The position numbers and the translations under genes were made by a program. Below, piece after piece: positions 22,985 to 36,452 of a stretch of 64,000 nt of DNA. The DNA lies in the NCBI GenBank assembly GCA_032209605.1, contig JASFXZ010000012.1, positions 6,386,001 to 6,450,000 on the forward strand, written 5' to 3'. Position 1 is the stretch's first letter. Each line of letters begins with the position of its first letter. A model generated the notes under the pieces. The model had not been told where the DNA came from. It did no database searches and saw only the letters and a list, made by a program, of their open reading frames with translations. The DNA comes from Mactromeris polynyma. Taxonomy: Eukaryota; Mollusca; Bivalvia; Venerida; Mactridae.

Positions 22985-23600
22985 ACTCTTCTCTACAAGT
23001 CCATGGACTGAACGACACATACACTTCAATAAACACTTCTCTACAAGTCCATGGACTGAACGACACATACACTTCAATATACACTTCTCTACAAGTCCAT
23101 GGACTGAACGACTCATACACTTCAATAAACACTTCTCTACAAGTCCATGGACTGAACGACACATACACTTCAATAAACACTTCTCTACAAGTCCATGGAC
23201 TGAACGACACATACACTTCAATAAACACTTCTCTACAAGTCCATGGACTGAACGACACATACACTTCAATAAACACTTCTCTACAAGTCCATGGACTGAA
23301 CGACACATACACTTCAATAAACACTTCTCTACAAGTCCATGGACTGAACGACTCATACACTTCAATAAACACTTCTCTACAAGTCCATGGACTGAACGAC
23401 ACATACACTTCAATATACTCTTCTTCTTTACAAGACCAAAGGCTGAACGACACATACAGTTCAATCTTTTCTACAAATTCATGGACGGAACGCCATTTAA
23501 AAAATCTATCATTCTCTACAAGTTCATGGACTGAAATCCTCATCAACTTCAATCTGTCTATCTATACAAATTCATGGACTGAACGCTTTATAAACTTCAA
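22985..23600. repeat. 48-bp minisatellite, 9 regular copies plus decayed tail
   Basis: Units include TCTACAAGTCCATGGACTGA and ACGACACATACACTTCAATA. The CCATGGACTG landmark steps by 48 (23001, 23049 and so on). From about 23415 to 23600 the units degrade. Because 48 is a multiple of three, both strands show 180-190-codon ORFs, which are artefacts. Confidence 0.96.
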
Positions 23601-23869
23601 TATGCGCTTCTCTGCACATCAATGGAATATTTATATTTAGTTTTATTCAGGTGTAAAGTTTATTCAATGTCAGACTGGAGGACAGACGAAGACCCGAATA
23701 CGTGTCTCGCACTATGTAACTTGCGTTTAAGGTTTGTATAACATCTTGGAAAAAAATGTTAATATTCAAATCTTGATTTTTTCAAAGGAAGTAGCATCCT
23801 GCTCATGATCAAGGTCAAAAGGAAGATAAATGAATGACTGTCATGTGAATTGTAAAGGGAAGATTGCGC

Positions 23870-25850
23870 ACGTATAAGACACCGTGGCTCGACAAACAAC
23901 GCACGTAAAAGACACCATGGCTCGATAAACTACACACGTATAAGACACCGTGGCTCGACAAACAACGCACGTAAAAGACACCATGGCTCGATAAACTACA
24001 CACGTATAAGACACCGTGGCTTGACAAACAACGCACGTAAAATACACCATGGCTCGATAAACTACACACGTATAAGACACCGTGGCTCGACAAACAACGC
24101 ACGTAAAAGACACCATGGCTCGATAAACTACACACGTATAAGACACCATGGCTCGATAAACTACACACGTATAAGACACCATGGCTCGATAAACTACGCA
24201 CGTATAAGACACCATGGCTCGATAAACTACGCACATATAAGACACCATGGCTCGATAAACTACACACGTATAAGACACCATGGCTCGATAAACTACGCAC
24301 ATATAAGACACCATAGCACAATAAACTACACACGTATAAGACACCATGGCTCGATAAACTACACACGTATAAGACACCATGGCTCGATAAACTACACACG
24401 TATAAGACACCATAGCACAATAAACTACACACGTATAAGACACCATGGCTCGATAAACTACACACGTATAAGACACCATAGCACAATAAACTACACACAT
24501 ATAAGACACCATAGCACAATAAACTACACACGTATAAGACACCATAGCACAATAAACTACACACGTATAAGACACCATAGCACAATAAACTACACACGTA
24601 TAAGACACCATAGCACAATAAACTACACACGTATAAGACACCATAGCACAATAAACTACACACGTATAAGACACCATAGCACAATAAACTACACACGTAT
24701 AAGACACCATAGCACAATAAACTACGCACGTAAAAGACACCATGGCTCGATAAACTACGCACGTAAAAGACACCATGGCTCGATAAACTACGCACATATA
24801 AGACGACATAGCACAATAAACTACACACGTATAAGACACCATAGCACAATAAACTACACACGTATAAGACACCATGGCTCGATAAACTACACACATATAA
24901 GACACCATGGCTCGATAAACTACGCACATATAAGACACCATAGCACAATAAACTACACACGTATAAGACACCATAGCACAATAAACTACACACGTATAAG
25001 ACACCATAGCACAATAAACTAAACACATATAAGACACCATGGCTCGATAAACTACACACATATAAGACACCATAGCACAATAAACTACACACGTATAAGA
25101 CATCATGGCTCGATAAACTACGCACATATAAGACATCATAGCACAATAAACTACACACGTATAAGACACCATAGCACAATAAACTACACACATATAAGAC
25201 ACCATAGCACAATAAACTACACACGTATAAGACACCATAGCGCAATAAACTACACACATATAAGACACCATAGCACAATAAACTACACACGTATAAGACA
25301 CCATAGCACAATAAACTACACACATATAAGACACCATGGCTCGATAAACTACACACATGTAAGACACCATAGCACAATAAACTACACACGTATAAGACAT
25401 CATGGCTCGATAAACTACACACATATAAGACACCATAGCACAATAAACTACACACATATAAGACATCATGGCTCGATAAACTACGCACATATAAGACACC
25501 ATAGCACAATAAACTACACACGTATAAGACACCGTAGCACACTAAACTACACACATATAAGACACCATAGCACAATAAACTACACACATATAAGACACCA
25601 TAGCACAATAAACTACACACATATAAGACACCATAGCACAATAAACTACACACGAATAAGACACCATAGCACAATAAACTACACACATATAAGACACCAT
25701 AGCACAATAAACTACACACATATAAGACACCATAGCACAATAAACTACACACGAATAAGACACCATAGCACAATAAACTACACACGTATAAGACACTGTG
25801 ACTCAATAAACTACACACATATAAGACACCGTGACTTGATAAACTTCGCA
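23870..25850. repeat. 33-bp minisatellite, about 60 copies
   Basis: The unit is close to ACGTATAAGACACCATAGCA plus CAATAAACTACAC. Two main types alternate: CATGGCTCGATAAACT and CATAGCACAATAAACT. The left end (about 23880-24110) is organised as a 66-bp dimer in which a CGACAAACAACGCACGTAAAA unit alternates with a TAAACTACACACGTATAAG unit. The 678- and 563-codon minus-strand ORFs are artefacts of the 3n period. Confidence 0.97.
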
Positions 25851-26198
25851 CGAGATTTTGCAGTTAGATTCGGAACATTCCAGAACAGCCCACTCTAGAG
25901 CGACATACTGTCTTCAATGACATTTTTAATTTTTCATGTAGTACAAATTACAACCAATTTAACTATCTAGAGCAATGATCTCTCAACATCAGCCGAAATA
26001 GGCATATCGAAAAGGGTGTTGATTACTAGAGAATGCAGTGGATAAAAACTCAGAGCGATGGTTATGTCGATTGACCGTCGTATTCAAGTCACAATCTGAC
26101 GACGAATGACACTTGAACAACATAATAGAAATATAAATTCCATACTCATGTTTACTGATTAAGACAGTATTAATGGAACAAGGAAAAACTGCTTGTTA
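25851..26198. other. Spacer, nothing recognised
   Basis: Unique AT-rich sequence between two arrays. Confidence 0.4.
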
Positions 26199-26790
26199 TC
26201 ACATGCCCGCTTCTGTCTGAGTGAGTGAGAGAAATATTGATCCTCACATGCCCGCTTCTGTCTGAGTTAGTGAGAGAAATATTGATCCTCACATGCCCGC
26301 TTCTGTCTGAGTTAGTGAGAGAAATATTGAACCTCACATGCCCGCTTCTGTCTGAGTTAGTGAGAGAAATATTGATCCTCACATGCCCGCTGCTGTCCGA
26401 GTGAATGAGAGAAATATTGATCCGCACATGCCCGCTTCTGTCTGAGTGAGTGAGAGCAATATTGATCCGCAAATGCCCGCTGCTGTCCGAGTGAGTGAGA
26501 GAAATATTGATCCTCACATGCCCGCTTCTGTCTAAGTGAGTGAGAGAAATATTGATCCGCACATACCCACTTCTGTCTGAGTGAGTGAGAGAAATATTGA
26601 TCCGCAAATGCCCGCTGCTGTCCGAGTGAGTGAGAGAAATATTGACCCTCACATGCCCGCTTCTGTCTAAGTGAGTGAGAGAAATATTGATCCGCACATG
26701 CCAGCTTCTGTCTGAGTGAGTGAGAGAAATATTGATCCGCACATGCCAGCTTCTGTCTAAGTGAGTGAGAGAAATATTGATCCGCACATA
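26199..26790. repeat. 45-bp minisatellite, about 13 copies
   Basis: The unit is CACATGCCCGCTTCTGTCTG plus AGTGAGTGAGAGAAATATTG and ATCCT. The ACATGCCCGC landmark steps by 45 (26201, 26246). Variants include CGCTGCTGTCCGAG and a GCAAATGCCC form that recurs every few units. Confidence 0.96.
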
Positions 26791-27227
26791 TACGACATCA
26801 AAGGTGTGTTGCGTACTACGTGTTCACATAATGATCACGAAGGAAAGAAATCTTGCGTGCCCCCGCTGTGGCACAGTAGAGACAAGCACATTATCTCCGT
26901 ATAAAAGAAAAATGTCCCTCTGTTCGTAAGACGAGAGTGTTAGCAATGTTCATCCGATAAACAACTTGTAATTTAATATTACCTTAAAGTATGTATATGC
27001 TCTCAAAAATGACGGATAAATAATGCAATTAACAAGGTGTTGGTTTAATACTGTCATAGCATAAGTTGGCTGAATATTGAAACCAGAATACGAAAAATTG
27101 GATGAGAATGTAATGTCATTGCTATTGTATTTTAGTTATGTAAGTCAGTAAATATCCTAAATATTACTGACTCATACAATACTTATTGTCTTAAGGACGA
27201 TTTAGCCTCGTCCAGGGATCAGGCATC
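26791..27227. other. Spacer, nothing recognised
   Basis: No coding or repeat feature seen. Confidence 0.4.
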
Positions 27228-27478
27228 AGCTCCGTGGCTGCACGTTCCATGCTATGTCTATTGACGATGCAGGACATGACTGGTCAGACAGATCCGTGGC
27301 TGCACGTTCCATGCTATGTCTATTGACGATGCAGGACATGACTGGTCAGACAGATCTGTGGCTGCACGTTCCATGCTATGTCTATTGACGATGCATGACA
27401 TGACTGGTCAGACAGATCCGTGGCTGCACGTTCCATGCTATGTCTATTGACGATGCAGGACATGACTGGTCAGACGGC
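27228..27478. repeat. 62-bp minisatellite, 4 copies
   Basis: Four nearly identical units beginning near CCGTGGCTGCACGTTCCATG and ending GACTGGTCAGACAG. Confidence 0.95.
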
Positions 27479-28660
27479 AGTTACGTCATTGTGTCAACTA
27501 GTCAGTTGTCAGTTGGGAGAAGAATTAAGTTATTGATATCTCATATTCATACAAAACGACAATATCTAGTCAATCGCGGTATAGCTTGCCAATGTCAATG
27601 AAATATTGATAAACCATAAAAGGATAAACACGACTGAAAAGGTATTCAGTAGGTAGTGACGATCGGTTAAATAAACTATGGTGAATATATAAACATTTAC
27701 CCCGTTCATATGTTAGCGTTCAGAAGTAAAACACGTGAGATATTTGCAATCTTCGTAAAGCTACATATATGTCAATACATACCATCAAATATATGTGTTC
27801 GCGTCGAAAGAAAGTCATATTTAAACATTATCATGCAACATTGAATTGAATGAGTCATGTCTTCACATAGATATAAAACAAACTAAGCATATTAAACATA
27901 GATTCAACACTTACCACAGGTGTCAATGTAATGTCTTTGTATTTTGTTAACATATCCATTCAGAATATAAAGCCATTTGAATTTCCCAACAAGTTTATAA
28001 ACTAAATTTCACAGTCGAATAAAATCATTAATTACCCGTGTATGTATCAAATATACACAACATATATAAGTTAAGAGAAACTAAATTCAACTTGATTTAT
28101 AATATGTATTGGTTATAACACATCAGGTACGATGTCACGAAATGATTAAATCATCGTGTTAAACATGAACTATCCCTTCACATTCAACCGTCAACAATGA
28201 CGATAATATGCAAAGTTTGACAGAACCCAGTATTTTTTCTTCCGGGTTGAAGATATACTGATTTAAGGGTTGAGTAAACTTGAAAAATACGTACCATACT
28301 TCAGTGTAGATTGAGAACAGATAAATCATTAATCAGTTTTTTAAAATAACTGTTCAGGTAGTTTCATGCGACTATATATTAGGCATACATACGCATTTAA
28401 GCTCTACTTCAAATTCAGTAAGAGCGGGTGTCATTTAGCGAATAATTAACTGGAACAGGTTAGATATCGGTGTTGTAAATCATAAACATTTGAATGCTTC
28501 ATAGGCTCATCCTACAAAAGACCGGTGGTGCCATCAAATCACGTGAAAACAGTGCACTTTCATGATTGTGAAATGCACCATGTCATGTGAAGGGAAAATC
28601 GCGCCATGATCTTGTGAACTGAAAAAATCGTGGAGATAGCATATCGCAATTTTAATATCC
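27479..28660. other. AT-rich intergenic DNA
   Basis: Nothing recognised on either strand. Confidence 0.4.
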
Positions 28661-29350
28661 CAAGGTGTTTTATGTAGAGTTTTACGCCGTGATACAGCGC
28701 AAGGTGTTTTATGTAGTGTTTTACGCCGTTATACAGCGTAAAAGGTCGTTTATGTAGAGTTTTACGGCGTTATACAGCGCAAGGTATTTTATGTAGAGTT
28801 TTACGGCGTTATACAGCGCAAGGTGTTTTATGCAGTGTTTTACGCCGTGATACAGCGCAAGGTGTTTTATGTAGAGTTTTACGCCGTGGTACAGCGCAAG
28901 GTGTTTTATGTAGTGTTTTACGCCGTTATACAGCGTAAAAGGTCGTTTATGTAGAGTTTTACGGCGTTATACAGCGCAAGGTATTTTATGTAGAGTTTTA
29001 CGGCGTTATACAGCGCAAGGTGTTTTATGTAGAGTTTTACGCCGTTATATAGCGCAAGGTATTTTATGTAGAGTTTTACGCCGTTATATAGCGCAAGGTG
29101 CTTGAGTTTTCATGTAGAGTTTTACGCCATTATACAGTGTAAGGTGTTTTATGTAGAGTTTTACGCCGTTATATAGCGCAAGGTGCTGGAGTTTTCATGT
29201 AGAGTTTTACGCCATTATACAGTGTAAGGTGTTTTATGTAGAGTTTTACGCCGTTATATAGCGCAAGGTGCTGGAGTTTTCATGTAGAGTTTTACGCCAT
29301 TCTACAGTGTAAGGTGTTTTATGTAGAGTTTTACGCCGTTATACAGCGCG
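28661..29350. repeat. 39-bp minisatellite, about 17 copies
   Basis: The unit is AAGGTGTTTTATGTAGAGTT plus TTACGCCGTTATACAGCGC. Variants include GTAAAAGGTCGTTTATG and a longer form with GGTGCTGGAGTTTTCATG that repeats three times near the right end, giving a higher-order block of about 90 bp. Confidence 0.95.
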
Positions 29351-30884
29351 AGATTTAAAAACATTATTTCATTCAAAAAAACGGAAGAAATCATTCTATC
29401 TACGCCGTTTATTTTTTTTTTAAACATATTTCTTGTTAAATGGTGCTTTTATCGGGAAAAAAATAAAAAATTATGTAATTATTGATAAAGGGAGGTAATT
29501 TACTAAAATACTTCAAAATATAGTCTTGGAAGTGACATAATTTGTCAAGTATGTACATTTTCTTATGTTCTACAACTACGGAGTGTTCAGAATGATAACG
29601 ACACGTTCAATGACCCTTACATACATTGGAACATGCTGAAGCCATGTTCTGTATTTGATATTTAACTACGTTGAAAGAACCAGTTATAACAACAAAAGCA
29701 GTACTTTAATCGCACAAGAAATTTTCTTCATTATACAATAAACTTCGACAGTATTTGACGTCATTCAATTTTTTCTTTGCTCGAGTTATATAGTTAAACA
29801 TGGCTTTTTTATTCAATAATGACGCAAATATGTCTAGCGCGAGAATCTTGGACGTGTTACATTTTATTGTTCGTACGTCCTTTAGTTCATTCGTTTCTAC
29901 TGCCTTCCTTCCGCCTGTCGTCTAATATCCCCAATCTCCTCTCAGTCGTTCTTTCTTCTTCCGTTCCGTGCGTTTCGCTCGTTATTCAAATCGTTTCAGT
30001 CTATTTTTAATATATTCGTTTGTATGCTAGTGACATTACTACAGTTATTTTACGATATGCATTTCACGAAATTTATCTGGATGACGTCAGATTTCGAATT
30101 TTGTCAATAACAAATAAATTCAACAGTTTTGAGAAACAATTTCTTAATTCACCGATGTTCACAATATGCCGCTACTTGAATAAACCCTTAATAGCTTTCA
30201 TTTTGCTATTCTTTCAAAGTACAATAAAACAAGTGTAAGCGGAAGTCGCTGATCACGTCAAGTGTTCATTCACTTTGAGGAAAATATTTATGTTACCAAG
30301 TTTCACCATGTCGAGTCATGAAAATACTTGATTTTAACACAAGTAACGATGATAAATACCTGTTTTTGTGACATCTTAGAAGACGTTAAGTCTTTCTGGA
30401 TGTAATGTAGGAATTGCACACACCTAGGCAACCTGAGTGACTCAGAAATACATGTTAGGAATTTTATTTCCCTCAAATAATGTTACATCTGGCATAAAAG
30501 TGTTTGCTTAAAGCAATTTATTTTACCATACTCTTAAAACAAACTTAAGAAAAATAAATTCCGTACAAAGCATTGCTCAATAACATATCACCATCTGGCA
30601 TCTATGCGCCTGTTAAATAGATTGGTAGTTTTTTTTAAGCTAAAAACAAGTCTTCGTATTGTAAATACATGTACAATGTATATCCACGTCTATTCTATAC
30701 ACACGAAACGACACGACTTCGTGATATGATAATAACAAAATAAATGGTTCTCGGTATATTCGACCCAGAAAAGGAAGTACTTAATCATGTTCAGTTCTGA
30801 AGATAATTATTACTTTTTTCCCATGCTTCAACTCGGTATATTCTAGTTGTTCCCAACCCCAGTGATCACAATATTTACGTGAAC
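29351..30884. other. AT-rich intergenic DNA
   Basis: Short ORFs near 29819 and 30020 lack any recognisable motif. Nothing supported. Confidence 0.35.
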
Positions 30885-31185
30885 TCGAGCAGTCCAGTGG
30901 CTGAGTGGTAGAGCGTTCGGCTCTAGTGCGAGTGGATGGTCGCGAGTTCGATACTTGGCAACGACATACCAAAGCTTTTTTTTAAAATACGGTGCCAAAA
31001 ATTCCTTCCTTATATACGTACACTCGGCGTTACAACAGTTGTGCTAGGACTAGTTGGCCCGGTGTCAAGGGATGGCTGTACTATATATGTTACACACAGA
31101 CTCTGACTCTATACCACCGAACATTGTTTGTAGGGCGTAAAACCGAACACTCTTCGTGTACTTAACCTGGCGAAAAAATAACAAA
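30885..31185 (+). mobile_element. tRNA-derived SINE (older copy)
   Basis: The head has RNA polymerase III promoter boxes: box A TGGCTGAGTGGTAGAGCG (from about 30897) and box B CGCGAGTTCGATACTTGG (about 30941-30958). A body of about 200 bp follows with GTTGGCCCGGTGTCAAGG and GGGCGTAAAACCGAACAC, then an A-rich tail AAAAAATAACAAAATAA. No perfect target duplication found. It is a SINE rather than a tRNA gene because the stems are imperfect and the body continues. Confidence 0.65.
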
Positions 31186-32084
31186 ATAATCCCACAAATT
31201 CTGAAACCATGTGCATGTAGCACATTTTACGACGTAAATAAACGATAATAATGCATGTATTATTAAACACTAAGAGCGATCATATAAACTAAATATGTGG
31301 ATGGAGCACATACAGAAAATACACAACCAAACATAAAACATACTTGAATTATTGTCCCTCCATTATTGGACAGCACAAAATGACAATATACAATAAATCA
31401 GAATAACGTTCATTTGTCATTGTATGCAAACAAACTGATGAAACAACAAGTGCCCTTACTCAGTAATCGAGGTGAAGGGTTTACAACTTCGAGTTATCTC
31501 AGTGATCATCTTAAGGAATTGTTTTCGGTAGCTTAACCAACAATATATCGCATGAGTTGGTTGGTTGAATTGTCCAGATTGTTTCTATATACATTTGTAG
31601 CTCTACATCTGTTACGACAGACGAACAAACCACGCAGCACGGAGGAGTCAACCATTGAGTTGTGTGCTATATCTCGGAGTTCTATCTATCTTCCGTTAAT
31701 GTCAAACCCCTACTGGGGACCAGGACATTTGCGCGTCAAGCTGCGAGAATCTTAGTAAGAGTTGTGAAAAGAGATAAAGAAACTATTATGAGCAAAAGTT
31801 AAAAATAAGAAAGTACAAATATACTGGTTAGTTTAAAAGTAAAAGACTTCTCGGGCCGTATTACAGTTTAAGACTGAAAATCAGACTTAGACTTTAATGT
31901 TTTAAAGTGTACTTTTTTCTCCTATGTTGTTATTACGAGACAGATTTTATTGAAAAAAGGTAAAAGTGTAGAGTGGGTAACAACAATTATTCTGACAAAA
32001 TTTCATTCATTTAGATTAAATGAAAACGAAAGGCTGGTTAATATAACTTTTGTAGATTTAAAGTCTTAAAATGTTTGTGAATAA
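31186..32084. other. Intergenic, nothing recognised
   Basis: AT-rich. The 67-codon ORF near 31552 has no recognisable motif. Confidence 0.35.
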
Positions 32085-33300
32085 GGCCCCTGATAGTTCC
32101 CTATGGAGAGACATGTTCAATCTGGCAGACTGCCTCCTGGAACAGCTCGAGGGTAGGACATGCCACAATGGTTGGTGATAGGTTTTTTCAATGGAATACA
32201 GCTCGTGGAAAGAAGGAGACTTTGTAACAATCAGTGCTGGCAGTTAATAATTTGTAAGAGGATGCATTTAATGTCGAAATGGGCTTGTCAGTGGAATAAG
32301 GTAGCCAGAAATGGGGATGGCTATTAGGTTATGAGTAATTTTATACATAGGATAGAGCTTGTTGCCGTCTATACTTCTTTGATCAAGCCTACGCCACTGT
32401 AGAGACTGCATCATGTCTGTGACACTTGATGTCTAACCATAGTCATGAATGACCCACCTGGCAGCCCTACGTTGGACATATTCAAGTTGAGATAGTTGAG
32501 CATCAGTTAATGGACACCAAACTGCGGAGCAATATTCAAGCCGAGGACGAACACGAACTTTGTAGGCAGAAGCTTTGAGAGGTTCAGAGTGTACCTTGAT
32601 GTTTCTCCTCAGGAAACCCAGTGTGTTGTTTGCTTTCTTAGAAATGCGATTTATGTCTGGTTCCACGATAGATCCGAAGAGATGTCAACATCCAGATATT
32701 TGCCGAAGATACAGATTCTAGTAGGCAACGATGAAACGTGTACTGTGTTGGAATTGGGTTTTTGGACCTTGTTATGTGAATGACTTGACATTTAGATGGG
32801 TTAAGTGTCATGTCCCATTCATGGCTCCAATGTTTCATGTATATCAAGATCTTTCTGGAGAATTTCTGATTGGGAAGATACTGAGAGGGTTGGATAAATG
32901 AAGAGTCTCAATTTGGATTGGATATTCTGAGGAAGATCATTTGTGTAGACTAGAAAGAGTAGTGGCCCAAGCACAGATCCCTGAGGAACTCCAGATGAGA
33001 CAGGTATTGGTTCGGATGAAGACACATTGATAACAACAGACTGACGTCGGTTATCAAGAACCCCCTTGATCCATTAAAGAGCAGAACGTCCGATACCATA
33101 GCCATGTAGTTTGTGTTTCTCGCGACTGACTTTGTCAAAAGCCTTGCTAAAGTCCAGCAAAATAAGATCAGTTTGCTATGCGTTATAGAGGGATTTGACA
33201 AGATCATCAACCAGCATATGGAGCTGGTATTCACGAGAGCGCTTTTCCCTGAAGCCATGTTGGAGCTCATAGAGGACGTTGAGCTTAGTTAGGTGTTTTG
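32085..33300 (-). pseudogene. Jockey/CR1-like LINE, 5'-truncated reverse transcriptase
   Basis: Minus-strand reverse transcriptase remnant. In order: SKALLKS-like and MVSDV segments; PVSSGVPQGSVLGPLLFLVY; then TLSVSSQSEILQKDLD, where the FADD catalytic box is missing; WDMTLNPSKCQVIHITRSKN; NRISKKANNTLGFLRRNIKV; RPRLEYCSAVW; QLEYVQRRAARWVIHDYG; and a C-terminal tail (TSSVTDMMQSLQWRRLDQRS) reaching about 32100. Frameshifts and stops interrupt it. The element is dead and lacks the endonuclease. Confidence 0.87.
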
Positions 33301-34258
33301 TGATAGAGGATGCAACTATAATTATGTTCTAATGCTTTACAAAGAATACAATTAAGAGATAAGGGCCTGTATATTGACTTTTTTATCTGTAAAGATGTGA
33401 AATTTAAAACAGTATAACTCGATTACAATAAATATGTAGTTTTATAATGATATTGTTTAACTTTATATTGAAAAATGAAAATTATGATATTAATCCTATT
33501 AATATCGTAATACAGATGTTACAATTATTTAGACAAATAGCCTGCATAACTTATATAAAATAAATTTAAAACCATTAAGTTTGATATTCATGTTATAAGT
33601 TTTATATAGGTTTTCTGCAAAAGAGAGATCATTCAGTGAATAATATACATTTAACACTTTTCGTATGCATAATTCCACTTCAATAGTAAGACAGTGTAGC
33701 TTGATATTTTTGCAAAAATGATAAGACTCTGTTACTGTTTGAAAATTAATGCATCCAGATTTTATTCCTAACTCAGTCATGATCCGAAACCTGCTTTTTA
33801 ATTGAATGTTTGTTTGCAAATAATTATATTAACAAATACCCGAATATAAACAATGCAAAACTACATAGAAAATAATACTTTATTCAAACAACAGGCTTAA
33901 GTATTGTACTTATTGTCCGGTGTATACAACTGTACATAATATATCACAAATAAATTTGTATCTGCTGTCAATTAGATATAATCACTAATGCACAAACGCT
34001 GATGGTGTTAATAATTGTACTCCCTCATAAACAATACAAGATCATGTTTTTAAATGTAACAGACAAAATAAGTAGTTGTAATATATGTATTTATTAAAGT
34101 CTCATATTTGTACAAAACACAGATATACATATAGTGAAGACTATAACAAACATAAAACATTGCACAAAGCCATTCAAATAAGAATTATAAGAGACTATAC
34201 AAGCATACACCTCATACATAAACTTATACAAAATTTATACGATATATTATAAGACTAT
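33301..34258. other. AT-rich flank of the LINE
   Basis: No recognised feature. The 96-codon minus-strand ORF at 33529-33819 has no known motif. Confidence 0.35.
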
Positions 34259-34388
34259 CACAATTTTGAATTGGAAAGGTATTTGTCAATGTTCTTATTG
34301 GTGCAACCCCACATCTGAATTTGGCTAGAGCTATTCTATGCCTAACTGGAAAAAACATTGACAAATACCTTTCCAATTCAAAATTGTG
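34259..34388. repeat. 35-bp inverted duplication at LINE 3' end
   Basis: CACAATTTTGAATTGGAAAG... at about 34259-34293 is repeated as its exact reverse complement at 34354-34388, separated by about 60 bp. The right-hand copy (34354-34388) is genuine LINE coding sequence (KHNFELERYLSMF). The left-hand copy is an inverted copy placed where the C-terminal zinc-finger should start. Confidence 0.9.
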
Positions 34389-36452
34389 TTTAAACAATCT
34401 ATGTATACGTTCTTAACTTGTTACCGCCTCTGCCACTTATTCCGGTATCACTATTTACTTGGGTTTTCCATTCATTTCTAAAGATAGACATGCACAAATT
34501 AACAACTTTGTCACAGAAACATTTGGATGAAATACTCTCACATAATCCAGTTGCTTGCTCTAAACCTAGTTTATTCATATTTTGGATAAAATCAAATTGC
34601 CAGTTTTTACACCTACTGCCACTTTTAGACAAACAATATGTAAAAATCTTATAATTAATTCTTGAATTATTCATTTTATTGAATCTATACCATTGTTGAC
34701 AAACATACTTCATTTGTTAAATGTGCGGCGGGTGCCACGCCATCTCGCCATTTAGGGCTGTGTTGGGTGTGTACTTACCAACACCCAAATAATAGCGCAT
34801 TGCCCTGTTTTGCACAGCATTGATACACGAGTACGATTTATTGCCCCATATAGAAGCACTGTAAGCAATAACGGGCCAAACACATGAATCATCTAGTTTA
34901 ACAAAAACATTATATGGCAAAGACCCAAATGATTTACACTTAGCAAATAATAATCCAAGAGCTCTGTTTGCACTTTGCGCTACGCACTTGGCTGTCTTAT
35001 TAAAATCTAAATATTCATTAAGTAAAATACCGAGGTAAGTATACTGACTCACTATTTTTAATTGCTGTTCTCCACATGAAAACATATATGCAGATCTACC
35101 AATAGACTGCGGGCGGAAATGAACAATATTACTTTTTTGAGTATTAACAATCATTGAGTTTGCAGTGCACCATTCAGACAATACATTGAGCATATATTGC
35201 AGGTCATTTTCATTTTCTGCAACAAGTACAATATCATCAGCATACAACAAAATACATACATTATCATTATCTAAATCTACACCTTTACCGATAGCTTTTA
35301 CTTTAATAGCTAAGTCGTTAATGTATATATTGAAAAGCAAAGGTGACAGAGAACAACCTTGACGTAGACCACAGTTAACTTCAAACCACTCCGTTTATAC
35401 TCCATTCATTAATACCATTTTTATCTTGTAAACCCTGTTCTAGTTTAAAAATACATGCATGTATATTTTGTACAATATCTTCCTTTAACATAAAATTGGA
35501 AGGAATATTTTTAAGATCAAACTTATCATAAGATATGGATGTATTATCAGTATTGTAAGGTGCACTATTGGATCGCTCAGGTATATCAACAACAGAATAG
35601 TCAACCGAGTCTTCATTCATTGACAAAAATGACCCAATTTTCCATTGAATTAATGAATGGTCAGGTATGTTCTTCGACAATAATCCGTTAACTTGTCTCG
35701 ATTGGTTAATTAGATCTGTTGCTGAAATAACAGAGAAATCATAAAAAAGTGACAAGTCGTCATAACGTGCTAAACAGTAGTCAACAACAGATAGACCTTT
35801 ACTAGACACAGATGTAAAATCGTTGGTTTTGAAATTTCTACCATTTAAAATACACCTATTTACATTAATACAAAAATCTATAAACAAATCACCAAATTAG
35901 TTCGTCTTAAAATCAACGATATGACGTTCTGGTAGATTATCAACCCCTCTAATAAAATCATCAAGTTGACCACAACGACTGTTAAAATCACCGCAAAGAA
36001 ACAAAAAACCATCATTCTGATATGTGTATATATCTGTTAACAAACTATCATAAAACATATCAACATTAACTTGTCTAGAAGAATTTTCAGGAGGCAGATA
36101 ACAAACACATGGAAGTAAAACAAACTTATCAACTTTGTGTATCATTTTCAACCATAAAATACCCTCAAAAGAATGTTCTAAAACAGTTACATCAAATTCA
36201 TTACAAATACTGTTCTTAATTAAAAAACCAACACCACCAGAGCTGGTTCTCGCTCTTCTATGGATATTAGTACGATTGAAACCAAACCATGTAAAACCGT
36301 TTGTATTTTAAAACATGTTCACCAACTAGATGTGTCTCTCCAATCCCTAAGATATCACAGTCACTTAATGTTGCACAAACTGAGCGTAAAACACTATTTT
36401 CAGAATTATTGTCAGAGCTCCAACCACGTACATTCCAAAACCCGACAGTCAA
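34294..36452 (-). pseudogene. LINE ORF2 (endonuclease plus RT, internal deletion)
   Basis: AP-endonuclease motifs in order: GFWNVRGW (N-terminal), GIGETH, GGVGFLI (after a frameshift near 36270), VCYLPPENSS, FLCGDFNSRCGQ, SVVDYCLA and PDHSLI. Immediately after about 35381 the sequence jumps to TEWFEVNCGLRQGCSLSPL and LLYADDIVLVAENENDLQ. The several hundred residues of linker and RT fingers/palm that normally lie between are missing. The C-terminus includes RAMRYYLGVGKYTPN and, near 34330, FRCGVAPIRT before the inverted duplication. The YADD catalytic box is intact but the protein is interrupted by stops and shifts. Confidence 0.85.

Noticed and set aside
23815..25851. 678- and 563-codon minus-strand ORFs
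   Set aside because: They result from a 33-bp tandem repeat with two open frames. The repeated CVVYCAM and GVLYVCS strings have no family.
17366..29350. Regular repeats that could suggest CRISPR arrays
   Set aside because: The units are directly contiguous without unique spacers, and the region is eukaryotic with introns and SINEs.
30885..30960. Functional tRNA gene
   Set aside because: Box A and B are present but the acceptor and anticodon stems do not pair well and the sequence continues as a SINE body.
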